Origin: Gigantopelta aegis
Taxonomy: Eukaryota > Mollusca > Gastropoda > Neomphalida > Peltospiridae
Assembly (NCBI RefSeq): GCF_016097555.1
Contig: NC_054702.1
Location: 66,173,478 to 66,237,477, forward strand
DNA: 64,000 nt
Reading direction: 5' to 3'
Both the position numbers and the translations under genes were made by a program. Positions 47,831 through 59,462 of the stretch are shown here, piece by piece (position 1 is the stretch's first letter; each line of letters starts with the position of its first letter). The notes under the pieces were generated by a model. That model was given only the letters and a program-made list of their open reading frames with translations. It did not search any database and was not told the origin of the DNA.

Positions 47831-48236
47831 TTGTTTGAAACCAAACCACCAGTCCTTTCCTGCTTTACCATCTCTTTGCCAATTGTCTGGCATAAGCAGA
47901 TTGTTACATGATGCAAATTCATATGCAAGTTTAAGAAATTTTTTGTAGAGATAAACCATGGAATTGATCACAAAGCTGTTTCACATGATTTGCAAGATCC
48001 TCTTCCATTTTGGGTGTGAACACTGCATGTGATCTAGAGACGGCAGAATATCCAGTTATAGCTTCAGGGTCAACATCACGTTTTGAGATAAAACGCTTTA
48101 ATGTCATTCTGTCCACTCCAAAATCCTTAGCAGCAGAGCGTATACCTTTACCACCTCTAACATCCGCAGCAGCTCTCTCTAAGATATCTATGGGTGTATT
48201 TCCCCTTCTGGTTTTTCGTTTATAGAGACGTGGCAT
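47824..48236 (-). pseudogene. pogo/CENP-B-type transposase N-terminus, frameshifted
   Basis: Starts MPRLYKRKTRRGNTPIDILE, then AAADVRGGKGIRSAAKDFGV and DRMTLKRFISKR, a Psq-type helix-turn-helix. This is followed by YSAVSRSHAVFTPKMEEDLA, the usual linker into the CENP-B-type second DNA-binding domain. After LSLQ an A-run shifts the frame. The next frame continues KKFLKLAYEFASCNN and NWQRDGKAGKDWWFGFKQRH before a stop, just at the border of the tandem repeat. The DDE catalytic domain is absent. This is a remnant of a DNA-binding transposase, not a host gene. Confidence 0.85.
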
Positions 48237-49004
48237 ACTGATGCATATTATGTGTTAATATATCTACATGTTTAGGTCTTCCACAAAACATCCTGAAAAA
48301 TACAATGGGGGTAAAATGAGCCATGGCTCAACTTGCCCTAACTGGCACAACTTGCCCAACTCAAGGTGGCACAAATTACCCCATTCCCACCATTTTGACA
48401 TTTTGCTTAATCAAGGAAAAGTTATGTCTTGCATTTGATTCAAACTTGTTTTGAAAAGACATAAGTTATTATACTATTGATTACCACTAATATAACTTTA
48501 ACAATCTTTACAGTTATTTAAATAGTAAACAACTGACCTTGTTTGTTGAAATCAACTTTTCCATGTGAAAAACACTCTTTTCTTTCTCAAATTTTATACA
48601 AATGGCAGACATGTTTATTTCTTAGGTCAAGGACAAAGTGGGTCACCAGCTGTCAATAGGTGTCACCACCTGTCTGAAAGTACTCTTTATAGAGAAATGG
48701 GAAGGGGTGGCTCAACTAACCCAGTGGCTCAACTAACCCTCCCCTCTCCTACCCTCAGGATAATTCGGAATATTTTCAAATTATTTTCAAATCACTGGCA
48801 TGATTCTGCAAGTAAAGTTTTGATTGGTGGATATGAGCTCCAACTGGCTGCTGTTAGATCCACATGTAATAATGGAGCTAATTTTAATTAGATTGACGGG
48901 TGAGGGAGACCCGAGAAAAAGCCATAGAATCAACTTTTGTTCGTATATATGTGTATATACATACATGACTATCATATATTTCATTGTCATTTGACTTTGA
49001 TTTT

Positions 49005-49345
49005 TGTTTTTAAAGGGCACTATTCTAGGGACGGCTCTGTCTAGGTAGGGCAGACATACATGAAAACGATACAAAAGGGCACTTGTAAGAACTTGTAAAA
49101 TAAAACTTTAAAGGGTACTATTCTAGGGACGGCTCGGTCTAGGTAGGGCAGTTATACATAAAACGATACAAAGGGCACTTGTAAATTATAGCTTTAAAGG
49201 GCACTATTCTAGGGACGGCTCGGTTTAGGTAGGGCAGTTATATATTAAAAATAAAACCGATACAAAGGGACACTTGTAAATAATAGCTTTAAAGGGCACT
49301 ATTATATGGACGGCTCGGTCTAGGTAGGACAGATATACATAAAAA
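49005..49345. repeat. ~90-bp tandem repeat, four units
   Basis: The unit contains aaagggcactattctaggg, acggctcggtctaggtaggg, a short AT-rich part with cgatacaaagggcacttg. Units start near 49013, 49110, 49195 and 49290. Confidence 0.9.
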
Positions 49346-49619
49346 TTACAGAGCCTATTGTTCAGAAGTAATTTTGAAGATCTATACAATTTCAAAGCAA
49401 AAACTATTAGGCTATCATTCTGCAACTTTGATCTCGCAAAATTAAGGCGCTCATTACTCGCGTTAAACAATGTGGTGAACACTGAACTCCATTGAGAATC
49501 AGTAACATAGACACACATCTGCAAGCTTGCGCATACAGGCACAACTTCATACAGCTAAAAATGCTTACGTGCAAAACAATTTTTATACAAACAAAGAGGG
49601 CATTGAACATTTTGAGAGC

Positions 49620-49975
49620 ACTTAAAAAAATTGGGGGTGGGGGCGCATCCCCTGGTCCCCCCTGGAACCGCCTCTGCGCCACACAAAGAAGTTCCAGATG
49701 AGATTTGCACTATGCCACAGTGTCACTGGCAGAGGTGTGGTGACATCAAGTTCATTCTCGAAGTGCTGAACAGCATTGGTCATTGCCCCCCCCCCCTCCC
49801 CAAGGTAATTGGGGCACTTCACCATAAGCCTACACGACACACCCTCAAAATCCTGGCTACGGGCCTGACAAACAGCCTAAATAGCTGAAGTGTATACCCA
49901 AGTGTATACCCATGGCAGCGTGCTTGAATGTTAATTGGATGTAAGCATGACGACAAAGTTAAAATAAAATGTACA
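49620..49975. repeat. TE-end fragments and SINE family B tail
   Basis: 49620-49680 (gggggcgcatcccctgg, ggaaccgcctctgcgcc) and 49845-49870 (atcctggctacgggcctg) look like termini of DNA elements, the latter a CAGGCCCGTAGCC-type end. 49875-49975 is the 3' part of SINE family B (agctgaagtgtatacccaag, gtgcttgaatgttaattgg, ataaaatg). Confidence 0.55.
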
Positions 49976-50388
49976 CGTATTTCTAATTTACACGTATTAT
50001 AAATATTAGCCTCCATGACGTCACGTAATTGTTAGACTCTTGGAACCGAAGTTAGGTTTTCACAATATAAACAATATCTAATAATGGTTGGGACGGAACA
50101 AAAAAACCCACTCTAGTTCATATTGTATAAGATATCACTCCTCAGGCGAGCTCTAATCATGTTACATTCACAACTGACGTCATGCTGTTGTTTGACGCTT
50201 GGAAGTGGTGTTTGTCTCCCACAGCATAAATAACGATCTAGTAATCGTATATGACTGGTTGTAACGAGAAAACAAATCACCACTCGACTTCATATCCTAC
50301 TTGAAACCGAAATTAGGTTTCCACAACATAAACAATATCTAAGAATCGTGATGCATTGGTTGGGACGGAAAAAGAGAACGCCTCTACT

Positions 50389-50544
50389 GCAGTGGCGTAG
50401 CGTGGTCGGGGCCACCGGGGCGGTTGCCCTGGGTGCAAAATTCTGGACTAATGGAAGGGACTCGGGGAGTGCTAACGGTCCACTGATTAGGGGGCGCAAT
50501 ACATGCCTTGTCCCGGGCGCTGGTAACCCACGCTACACCACTGC
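50389..50544. mobile_element. 156-bp MITE with GCAGTGGYGTAGCGTGG ends, inside the array
   Basis: The ends gcagtggcgtagcgtgg and (reverse) gcagtggtgtagcgtgg match. cctctact (50381-50388) and cctctagt (50545-50552) are the flanking 8-bp duplication with one difference. Intact array units read cctctagttcat here. 8-bp duplications fit hAT. Confidence 0.8.
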
Positions 50545-50894
50545 CCTCTAGTTCATGTTATACAAGATATCGCGCCTCAGGCGAAAATTCTATCCACTAA
50601 GCCCAATATTGAGATTATGTCATCATAGGCGTACGGGCTTTTTTTTTTTTTTTTTTTTTTCTGGGTGCAGGCTGACTTTTGCTCGAATTAAATGTAAAGT
50701 GTTTTTTTTATTGTTTCTATAAATATATATGCGTGTATGTGTATTGAAAATATTGGATTTTAGAGAAAACAAAATAGCTGGGATAATAAATAGAATAACA
50801 AACTCTCGTAACAAGTGGAAATTATTTCACTCGGGACATTAATTTGATAACTGGTAACTCGTTTATTATCCTCTATGTATGCCACAATAACAAC

Positions 50895-51207
50895 AATTTT
50901 GTTTTGTTTAACGACACCACTAGAGGACATTGATTATTAATCGTAGATAATTGGGTGTCAAACGTTTGGCAATTTTGACATATAGTCTTAGAGTGGAAAC
51001 AAACTACATTTATTCCATTAATAGTAAGGGATTTTTTATATACACCATCCTACAGACGAGGTAGCACATACCACGGCCTTTGATATACCAGTCGTAGTGC
51101 ACTGTTTGGAACAAGAAATAGCCCAATGAGCCCACCGACGGGGATCTATCCCAAACCGTCCGCGCATCAGGGGAGCGCTTAACCACTGGGCTACGCCCCG
51201 TCACGCC
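50895..51207 (-). repeat. Complete SINE family A inside the array
   Basis: Minus strand, from head ggggcgtagcccagtggtt (near 51207), B-box-like gggatagatccccg, body, to tail ctagtggtgtcgttaaac (near 50905). One of the best preserved copies here. Confidence 0.9.
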
Positions 51208-51659
51208 ATAAAAACAAATGACGCCACGTAATTGTTTGACGCTTGGAAACGAAGTTTGGCTATCGCAGCATAAACAACGAAGTAAGTAGGCCCTATCTTT
51301 GGGCACTGGTTGGGACGAGAAAAAACACCACATCGACTTAATATCCTACATTACATCGCGCTCTATCCAATAAGCTCAATATTGCCATTATGTTGCAATA
51401 ACAAAATTTATGACGTCACGCAATTGTTTGATACAAAGAAGTGAAGTTTGTCTCCCACAGAATAAACAACGATCTAATAATCGTGTGGCACTGGTTAGAA
51501 CGAGAAAAAAAGCATCCCTCGATCGCATATCCTATACCCATTAAGCTCAATATTGAGAATATGTCACAATAACAAATGTACGACGCTTGGAAGCGAAGTG
51601 TAGCTACCACACCATAAACAACGATCTAACAAACGTTAGGCACTGGATGGGACTAGAAA

Positions 51660-51660
<1 letters not shown>

Positions 51661-51699
<39 letters not shown>

Positions 51700-51735
51700 A
51701 TAACAAAAAAAAGAAAGAAAAAAAAGAAAGAAAGA
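51661..51735. repeat. (CA)n and (GAAA)n microsatellites
   Basis: About 19 CA repeats (51661-51699) followed by A/G-rich aaagaaagaaag. Confidence 0.95.
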
Positions 51736-52770
51736 ACCAAAAAAAGCCCCATGTGCACTCACTTCACATTCTACACGACATCCAGCTCTACACACTGAGC
51801 TCATTATTGTCATTATGTTACAATAAGAAACGACGTCACTCAATTATTTAATGCTTGTAAGTAAAATTTGGCCCCCACAACATAAAGAAAAATCAACCCC
51901 ATCGACTTCATATCCTACACGACATTGCGCTCTATCCAATAAGCTCAACAGTCAATATTGAGATTATCGCTATGACAAATGACGTCATGCAATTGTTTGT
52001 CCCAGACAGCACAACCAACGATCTTATTTATAATCGTTTGGCACCGATTGGGACGAGAGAAAAACCCATTGACTCCATATTCTACACGATATCGCGACTC
52101 AAGTGAATTCTCTAACCACTATAAGCTTAATATTGCAGTTATGTGACAATGATAAATGACGTCAAGCAATTGGAAGTTTGGCTTCCATAGTATAAAAAAT
52201 ATTTAAGAATCGTGGTACACTGAGACGGAAGAATAAAAAGCATATTATACAAGATATCGCGCCTCTGGCAAGCGCTGTACCCCTCTAAGCTCAATATTGC
52301 AATTCTGTTACAATGACACATGACGTCACGCAATTCTTTGACACTTGGGAGCGAAGTTTGGCTTCCACAGCATAAACAACGATCTAAGAATCGCGGGGAA
52401 CGGGTTGGAACGAAAAAAAGACCCATCGACTTCATATTATACAAGAGATCGCGCTGTACGGTACCAACTAAGCTGAATATTGCTGTTATGTTACAAAGAC
52501 AAATGATGTCACGCACTTGTTAGATGATTAGAAGCGAAGTTCGGCTTCCGCAGCATAAACAACATCTAAAAGTCGTGGTGCACTGGTTGGGTCGAAAAAG
52601 ACCCCCCCCCCCCCCCACACACACACAACTCAGTTCAAATCCTGTAAGATATTGTGCCTCAGACGAGCGATCTACCCAGTAAGTTGAATATTGCCATTAT
52701 TTCAAAATGACGTCACACAATTGTTTCACGCTTCTAAAAAAACGTTCTATGACTGGTGGGGAACTGGTTG

Positions 52771-52773
<3 letters not shown>

Positions 52774-52845
<72 letters not shown>

Positions 52846-52846
52846 G
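52774..52846. repeat. (GA)n microsatellite
   Basis: About 35 perfect GA repeats interrupting a unit of the SINE-derived array. Confidence 0.95.
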
Positions 52847-53072
52847 CAGTTGTTTGATAAAATGAGGTGAAGTTTGTCTCCCACAGAATCAACAATCATT
52901 TAATAATCGTGTGGTACTGGTTTGAACGAGAGAAAAACATCCCTCGACTTCATATGCTACACAACATTGCGCTCTACCGACTAAGGTCAATATTGAGAAT
53001 ATGTTACAATGACAAAAGACATTGTTTGACGCCTGGAAGCGAAGTTTGGCTACCACACCATAAATTAACATA

Positions 53073-53977
53073 CAGTAAACTCTCTATATGTCAAAGTTGC
53101 TGGTGCCAGCCGGTTAGTTTGAGATATCGTTACATTTGAAATAACTAAACATCTATGCACTTTGGATCTTAGGTTTTGTCCCACGTTCAACTGCCTTGAT
53201 TGCTTCATGTTTCTTCTCAAAAGAATGTACTGTTAACTTTCTCTTGCGTGTCAGAGTTAAAGCACTGGATCCAGCTAACTTCCCAGTGCTCAGACTGGGT
53301 CCTTCACTGGATTGCTCGCAGCCTTCGTTTTCCGACATATTGCAAGATGAATGCATAACAAGTGTACACTCTTATATTTTTATTTTAAAATTTGGACTTA
53401 AAATAACAAGTTAAAACCACTCATAGTAAGAACACTTAATCCAATACCGTTTATATACCCAATCCCACTTTTATTGTTACCCGCTTTTGATAACGGCCGC
53501 GGTTTCATAGGTCATCACTTTCAAGCGACCGGATTAAATAAATACTAATTAGGCATACTTGGCAATAACAAGTTAATCCACTGGCCTCTAATGACTTGAC
53601 TTGAAGATTTTTACATGCTCATATACCACGAAGGTTTCGAGCATTGCCTCTAATGATCGAACACAAACATAATAAATTAAAAGGCAGCCCTTGGCTTGGT
53701 TTACTGCATTTATCGAAATAATTTTATTAAATAATTATTATTTTAATTTATGGAAAATACGTTTTCAACTTCGACAAAAATATACAAAATATATAGTGAA
53801 TATGACATATGAGACCATATAAGTCATTTGACATAACGTGTGTATATTTATGTCAAAGTTTGAGATAAACATACAAACTCTTACATGTTTATATAGAGAA
53901 ACGGTTCGGACCCACTTCTTGTTTTGAGATAGCGTGACGTTTGAGAAAACGGAGTTTGACATATAGAGAGTTTATTG
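53073..53977 (-). mobile_element. Tigger/pogo-like element, internally deleted
   Basis: The left end cagtaaactctctatatgtc and the right end (reverse complement) caataaactctctatatgtc are terminal inverted repeats with TA on each side (53071-53072 and 53978-53979). The 'CAGTAAACTCTCTATA' type of end is characteristic of Tigger/pogo elements. At 905 bp it is too short for a full transposase. Confidence 0.85.
53153..53356 (-). pseudogene. Tigger-type transposase N-terminal remnant
   Basis: 67 codons; an internal Met starts MSENEGCEQSSEGPSLSTG, followed by RKRKLTVHSFEKKHEAIKAV and ERGTKPKI, the beginning of a CENP-B-like helix-turn-helix. The frame ends before the second helix and the DDE domain is missing. 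Confidence 0.7.
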
Positions 53978-53978
53978 T

Positions 53979-54042
53979 AGTTTGACATCCAATAGCCGAT
54001 GTATTTTTCGTGCTGGGTTGTCGTTAAACATTGATTCACCAC
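53979..54042 (+). repeat. SINE family A tail fragment
   Basis: Tail only: gtttgacatccaatagccgatg, gggttgtcgttaaac. Together with the adjacent Tigger-like element it separates two copies of the array phrase ccacaccataaa. Confidence 0.7.
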
Positions 54043-54775
54043 ACCATAAACAACGGTCCAATAATCATTGGGCACTGGATGGTACTAGGAAAAAAACAAA
54101 AAACAAACAACAACAACAACAAAACACACCCTAAAACACGTGCAACCACTTCACATTCTACACAACATCGCGCTCGACACAATAAGCTCAATATTGCATC
54201 TATGTTACAATGAGAAATGACGTCACTCAATTGTTTCATGCTTGGAAGCGAAATTTGGTCCCCACAAGATAAACGACGATTTAACAATCGTTGGCCACTG
54301 GTTAAGTCGGAAAAAAACAAACATCGACGTTGCGCTCTACTCACTAAGCTCAATACTGAGATTATGCCACAATGACAAATGACGTCATGCAATTGTTTGG
54401 CCCAGACAGTATAAACATGCAATGATCTAACAATCGTTGGGCACCGATTGAGTCAAGAAGAAACCCATCGACTTTATATCCTGCACGACATTGAGCCTCA
54501 AGCGAGTCCTCGAAATACTATACGCTGAATATTGCCATTATGTTACAATTACAAATGACGCCAAGCAATTGTTAGATGCTTGGAAGCGAAGTTTGGCTTC
54601 CATAGCATAAGCAATATTTTAGAATTGTGGTAGACTAATTGGGACGGGAAAACAAAACCCCTCTAGTTCATATTATACAAGACATCGCACCTCAGGAAAG
54701 CGCTATACCCTCTAAGCTCAATATTGCTAAATTTAGTTTCCACAAAATAAACAACGATTCAACAAACGTATGAAA

Positions 54776-55402
54776 GATACATGTATTTTTAGTCTCAAGT
54801 AAATTTCAAACAGGGTCATAATTACAGAGATGACTCATTTTAAATATTTGTAGTTAAATGTTTGTGTTATTTTCATCATAATGTGCCCAAACTGCATGAT
54901 TTGGGGTGCATTTTTGACACTATCCAGATCTCACTACACAGATGTCATCTACCATTGAAACCCATGTTAAATTGCCCAACTCCAAATGAAGATTGCCCAT
55001 AGAACGGGTTTATGTTGGCACTAACAACATACACCATTGCGAACATACATTATATAGGTATTTAGTTTCACTCCAAAATTGAGAACATTTCAGTCTTAGT
55101 TTTTTTGCTATATAACCGCTTCTTACTGTAATACCTGTCCGAACAGGCGGTTCATTAACCGATTCACTCCGGCTGTCTCTTACGTTATACACCCATGTCC
55201 CAAAAGATCAATGCACAATATTACAAAATAGCATGGGCCAAAATACAGCCATAAGGCTTACCATTAAACATACATATTATTTCAATTCTTCACCATTTCC
55301 TAGAAGTGAACCATAAGTTGTTTCACAATTAGGAACTATAGTGGACCGTCATCAATGAACTCTCACCCGGAAGTGATCTGTGTAGTGAGACCTCACACCC
55401 AT
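54776..55402. other. Intergenic, nothing recognised
   Basis: AT-rich DNA between the tandem array and the solo LTR. No gene or element with clear ends. Confidence 0.45.
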
Positions 55403-56525
55403 TGTGACGGAACATGCTCTTAATTTTGTTTTCGCCTGTGGCGATATTAATTGTTTTAGAGGGCCGTGTGCAGTTCCAATATGCACTTAAGCCCAGGTGG
55501 GCACTTTGTTACGTAATACCTCCGTGCGACCGTGGTCGAGCTGTGCCTAATACACACCCAGCCCAGGTCCGGAGGCCATGTGGCGAGTAGTTACGTAATA
55601 CCTCCGCGAGTGCGGTTTTTACAACCGTGATTTTGGCGACTAGGCGTCAGCAAGTCTGGCCATCTAAGGAAAATTGTCGTCTTGATCGCTGTGGAAATAT
55701 CACATGTAGGTATTCGGTGCCGTGATGTACCCCCAGGCGATACTGGGGTTTTATAATAAATAGCTAGGGTTTTAGAGATTACGAGGAGAAACATAGGAAG
55801 GCTTCCAGGGGGAACGTTGTCTGTCCGGACTGGTAAATAATATTATTTCTGCTCTGTTGTATAACCTTGATGTGATTGATGTGACTTTAAATATTTTAAT
55901 ACTGTATTATACCAATATTATTTAGACGGTGCTGCCGGTAATCTGACGCAGTAAACTGTAGGCTCACTGTTCTAATTTATATAAAGCTTAACCAGTCATC
56001 CTGTCTTTATTGTGATAGGTACCAGTATTAATTCTGTATTACAAGGTTACTGTATGAGTAGTTAAGGGTTAATTAAAAATTAACCAGTTAGGAATAGAGT
56101 TGTAATTCCTTTATTAATTAAGTTCCCCTGGAAGCGTTTCTCAATTATCACACGTATGGGTGTTGTGTCACGGTGAAGTGATTAGAATATTGTATAAACT
56201 AGACACCTAGTGATTAACTAATTAAGTGATCAGTTCTGGGTTGTTACTATTTGTTGTTGTTAATTAACTACTGCGGCAGTACATTTGTCAGCGTAGATTA
56301 ATACAGATTCCAAAGTGTATTGTGTTTTTGTTGTGTTTTCTAGTGAACTAAACGTGCTATATTATATATACTTTATATAAGATCTTATCTCTGTTCACAC
56401 CTAGAGACGAGCCACGCGGGTATAACTGCCCGTTACAGAGAGATCTAATAGATATACAGTTAGGAGAGATATTTGGATAATCGTGTGTTTCATTCAGTTA
56501 CGGGTATTATAGGATCCCCGTGACA
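55403..56525. mobile_element. Solo LTR fossil, probably Gypsy-type
   Basis: Ends TGTGACGG and CCGTGACA give the TG...CA termini of an LTR. A 5-bp target duplication CCCAT lies at 55398-55402 and 56526-56530. Length is about 1.12 kb. No internal region is present next to it, so it is the remnant of recombination between two LTRs. The exact duplication suggests moderate age. Confidence 0.85.
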
Positions 56526-56699
56526 CCCATACAAACCACACCCAAGCGGGAGTTTGTGGACGTCAGACATATTTATGGAAACTTTGCTCATCAAATCTTA
56601 CAAAACACTCATTTGAATAAAGGTTTAGCTATTCAAATTTTCACAAAATCAGCTTATTTGCTAATTACCCAAATTGATCGCGCTCCACTTTTGTTACAA

Positions 56700-57065
56700 T
56701 ATAGGCCTAGCGGCCACCAGTTAGCAGGAATACTAATGGATTTTTTTTTTCATTTTAATGTTCTTCTTCTTATTATTCATTCTAAAATTATGCGGTTTTT
56801 TATTGGTTAAACTGGCAGTATGTCTTGGTGGTCCGGGTATGCATTTTTAGAGAATATAAATTAAGGCTTATATTTGACTTGATTGTCCCTTTAAAGGGAG
56901 GGTCAACTCTAACAAGAGCCTTATTTATGTGTTGGAAAGATGCATACCCACCCGAACCACCAACACATACTGACACTTTAACAAATGAACAAACCCGCGT
57001 AATTTTAAAGTTAATAAAAAACCCATGATTATTCCTGCTAACTGGGGACAGCCATTTTGTTTCGT
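56700..57065. repeat. Long inverted repeat (foldback MITE)
   Basis: Outer arms agttagcaggaatactaatgg (56722) and ccatgattattcctgctaac (57024). Inner arms cagtatgtcttggtggtccg (56817) and cgaaccaccaacacatactg (56954). The loop is about 60 bp. Confidence 0.8.
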
Positions 57066-57327
57066 TTTTGTGACGCCCGGTGGTATAGCTTGGGGCGAAG
57101 TGACGTCGGCTCCGTCCAACTCCTCTATGCACAGTGTAAACAAATGCTCTAATTTACGACATGGCGCTTCGTTTTCATCAACCTGACTTGTAAAACAACA
57201 TAATTGACTTGATAGTATAATAGACTATTTAAAGGAGACCGGACACCAAAACATATATACGGCGTAATGAATTGTTTGCCGTCATAAACCACAACACGCA
57301 ACAACCGCGCTCCCCTTATTGACTAAA

Positions 57328-57663
57328 GCTAGGATTCCATAGACACGACAAACTTATCCGTCAGACTTACGCGTTATGCGTAAAAAAATCGAAACCGTTG
57401 AAATAGATATGTATGATTCCATAGGTCCGGTGACTTACGCGTTTTCTTATGTGTTAGCTTATCCGACAAGTCCGATCGCACCTTGTAGCGATTCCAGTCG
57501 GATAAGCTCACAAATCGTGCGCTTACCACAACAAATGGCGCGAAATAACTAAAAAAACGTATATATTTTTGTATGTATGGAATCTTACAAGACGCATACG
57601 TGTAAGCTTGTCGTGTAAGCTTGACGCGTAAGCTCGCCGCGATCGTGACTATGGAATCCTAGC
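57328..57663. repeat. Nested MITE with CTAGGATTCCATAG ends
   Basis: The ends gctaggattccatagacacg and (reverse) gctaggattccatagtcacg match over ~20 bp. Shorter echoes of gattccatag, cttacgcgt and cttatccg occur within, giving a stepwise internal palindrome. Confidence 0.85.
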
Positions 57664-57800
57664 TTAAGTTAAGCGTGCCAGTCTTGGTTGGGTGTTTTTT
57701 TTGGGCCGATCTCCGATGTTTGCCGGAAACTGTCGACAATTGATGAGCTAGACCCGTGACGTCATCGATGAGAGGAAAACTGAAGAAACTACCAAGCAGC

Positions 57801-57980
57801 ATGGTCGAACTTAGCGATTCGAGTGACGAAAAATTGTGTCCAGCTTGGGCTAATGGCATCCAAACGTATCATTTTGAACCACTTATCAGAGACTTTGCTC
57901 CTAATCCTGGAAATGTTGTCTTAGACGAAAATTCGTATGAATCAACTGCCGACGAAGACGAGGAAGCCACACGGTCATAG
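57801..57980 (+). CDS. Acidic/Ser-rich small protein with YHFEP motif, element-encoded
   Basis: A 59-codon frame from an ATG at 57801 (upstream in-frame ATG at 57768): MVELSDSSDEKLCPAWANG, then IQTYHFEPLIRDFAPNPG, then an acidic end (STADEDEEATRS). The layout Ser/Asp-rich start, W-x-N-x-I, Y-x-F-E-P, acidic tail matches the remnant at 8722-8547. Function is unknown. In related invertebrate repeat proteins a similar motif precedes a zinc-binding P2X7-like domain, which is not present here, so the frame may be a first exon or a truncated remainder. Confidence 0.5.
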   Translation: MVELSDSSDEKLCPAWANGIQTYHFEPLIRDFAPNPGNVVLDENSYESTADEDEEATRS

Positions 57981-58446
57981 ACTAGCATACAAGCATTTTT
58001 TAAAACATTTTTTTATGACATTTTTAATGTAAACCGAAGCAAATGGACCTAATTAGAAGAAAACCACACAAAATGTAATAACATTTCATCATAAATCTTG
58101 TTTAGCATAGATGTAAATATGACACGTCAGTGGATATTCCAGAGGCCGATTTCGCAAATTTGCAAAAAGCGTTCCCTCCTCACCAAAGGAAGATATAATA
58201 ATTTAACAAAAAACTTTCTCTTAACTAGTTACCCTCCAAGTTTTAATGTGTTTGGTTAAACCGTGTATTTTTAATTATTAAGAAAATGTGTTACCAGTCT
58301 GCCGAAACTGTCCACAGCCGGGTACAGAAATACAGGAATGTTGGAAAATATATACTGTTGCCACATACTAACAATCACTTTACAACTAATATGTCTTATC
58401 GACAATATTATTATGTAGTCTTTGCATTTATTAATATAAAATACAA

Positions 58447-58651
58447 CAGGCCCGTAGGAACTGGGGAGGGGCGGGCCTAGGGGTTTGTTCTCCATCACAC
58501 ACTCTAGGATGAAAATGTATGTTTTAAATTTTCACTACTTTGCATAAATAAAGATATAAAGATAAAACAATCTAGTTTGTATCCCTCACTAGAGACTGTA
58601 TCTCCCCCCCCCCCCCCACACACACACTTCAAATATCGTTCCTACAGGCCT
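58447..58651. repeat. MITE with CAGGCCCGTAGGAAC ends, copy 1
   Basis: Left caggcccgtaggaactgg, right (reverse) aggcctgtaggaac. ATACAA precedes and follows. A C/G-rich run lies near each end. If the last right-hand base is a mutated G, the duplication is the 5-bp TACAA. Confidence 0.75.
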
Positions 58652-59094
58652 ATACAAATGTAGATAATATGTAGAGGGTGAAGTTAGGAACCAGTTCCTT
58701 TTATCTTTAGGATTTTGTAATCATGATTTTAAACCAACTGTTTCAGGTAGTTTGCTCCACATACTGACATAAAACACATTTGTTATATATTGGAATAAAA
58801 TAAAAATAATTACAATATATCCAGTGTTATTTTCTTTAATCATTCATGAAGGAAGAAAGAAGTCCTGATGAAAATATATTACAGGTAAAATATATTACAG
58901 GTAAAACAAAATAATATATGATGCTTATTCCATATGGTAACTATTGTTAATTTTGCTTTAAATTGCTAGATGCCAAAAGTGATTAATTATATTATTTTAT
59001 GGTAACAGTCGAAAATTAGATGACCATTTGTTTCGACCTCTGCCAAAGGTACCAGGTTTTCTGCCAGAAAATAATTTGACGGTACGTAATAAAA

Positions 59095-59263
59095 CAGGCC
59101 CGTAGGAACTGGGGGGGGGGGGGGGGGGGGGGGGGGGATGGGGCACTTGTGAGCTTTTCTTTATCACATAAATTTTTGCCATTGTAACCAAAATCTGATA
59201 TAGAGTTTATACCCAGTCCGTCAGTGCCCCCCTCCCCCCCACCCAGTCGTTCCTACGGGCCTG
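59095..59263. repeat. MITE with CAGGCCCGTAGGAAC ends, copy 2
   Basis: Left caggcccgtaggaactgg, right (reverse) caggcccgtaggaacgac. TAAAA is duplicated on both sides (59090-59094 and 59264-59268). It includes a G-run of about 27. Confidence 0.8.
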
Positions 59264-59403
59264 TAAAAACTAAATATATTCAAAGGAGTATATTGCGTGG
59301 TTATAGGTTTGAAATGTTTTTTTATTGAACATTTTATTTCATGCACTTTTATAAATTTTAAACAGCAATTATGTTACTATAATCTATCGAAAAAATAAAA
59401 CAT

Positions 59404-59411
59404 TATATAAC

Positions 59412-59460
<49 letters not shown>
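59404..59460. repeat. (TA)n microsatellite
   Basis: About 25 AT repeats inside the TTAA element. Confidence 0.95.

Positions 59461-59462
<2 letters not shown>

Larger units (their letters stand above)
46905..48749 (-). mobile_element. pogo/Tigger-like transposon, internally deleted
   Basis: The terminal inverted repeats ggggaggggcgggttagttg and (right) ggagaggggagggttagttg extend on through agccac. TA lies on both sides (46903-46904 and 48750-48751). Uninterrupted MITE copies have a single TA at the same position (cgtataccctcagg), so the empty site is directly visible. Near the right end the terminal motif ggctcaactaaccc is repeated once more. It carries only the N-terminal part of a transposase, then a tandem repeat. 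Confidence 0.9.
46415..48895. mobile_element. MULE-type MITE, copy C, interrupted by a pogo/Tigger-like element
   Basis: The 9-bp duplication ACGGGTGAG lies at 46406-46414 and 48896-48904. The left arm, modules X and Y, a partial second arm (caatctgattaaaattag at 46836) and a reversed module X are followed by the insertion 46905-48749 and then the right arm. The MITE itself is about 635 bp once the insertion is discounted. Confidence 0.85.
50014..54775. repeat. ~190-bp SINE-derived tandem array with TGACGTCA in most units
   Basis: The unit theme is atgacgtcacgcaattg, tttgacgcttggaagcgaag, tttggcttccacagcataa, acaacgatctaagaatcg, cactggttgggacgag, catcgacttcatattctaca, cgacatcgcgctc and ctaagctcaatattg. 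Read on the minus strand it has tRNA-like A-box character (gcttagtgggtagagcgc) and the SINE phrase cgtcccaaccagtgcacca. The array therefore seems to derive from a SINE. TGACGTCA or a one-off variant recurs near 50017, 50175, 51410, 51833, 51980, 52157, 52320, 52707, 54218 and 54381. Later insertions split the array. Confidence 0.85.
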
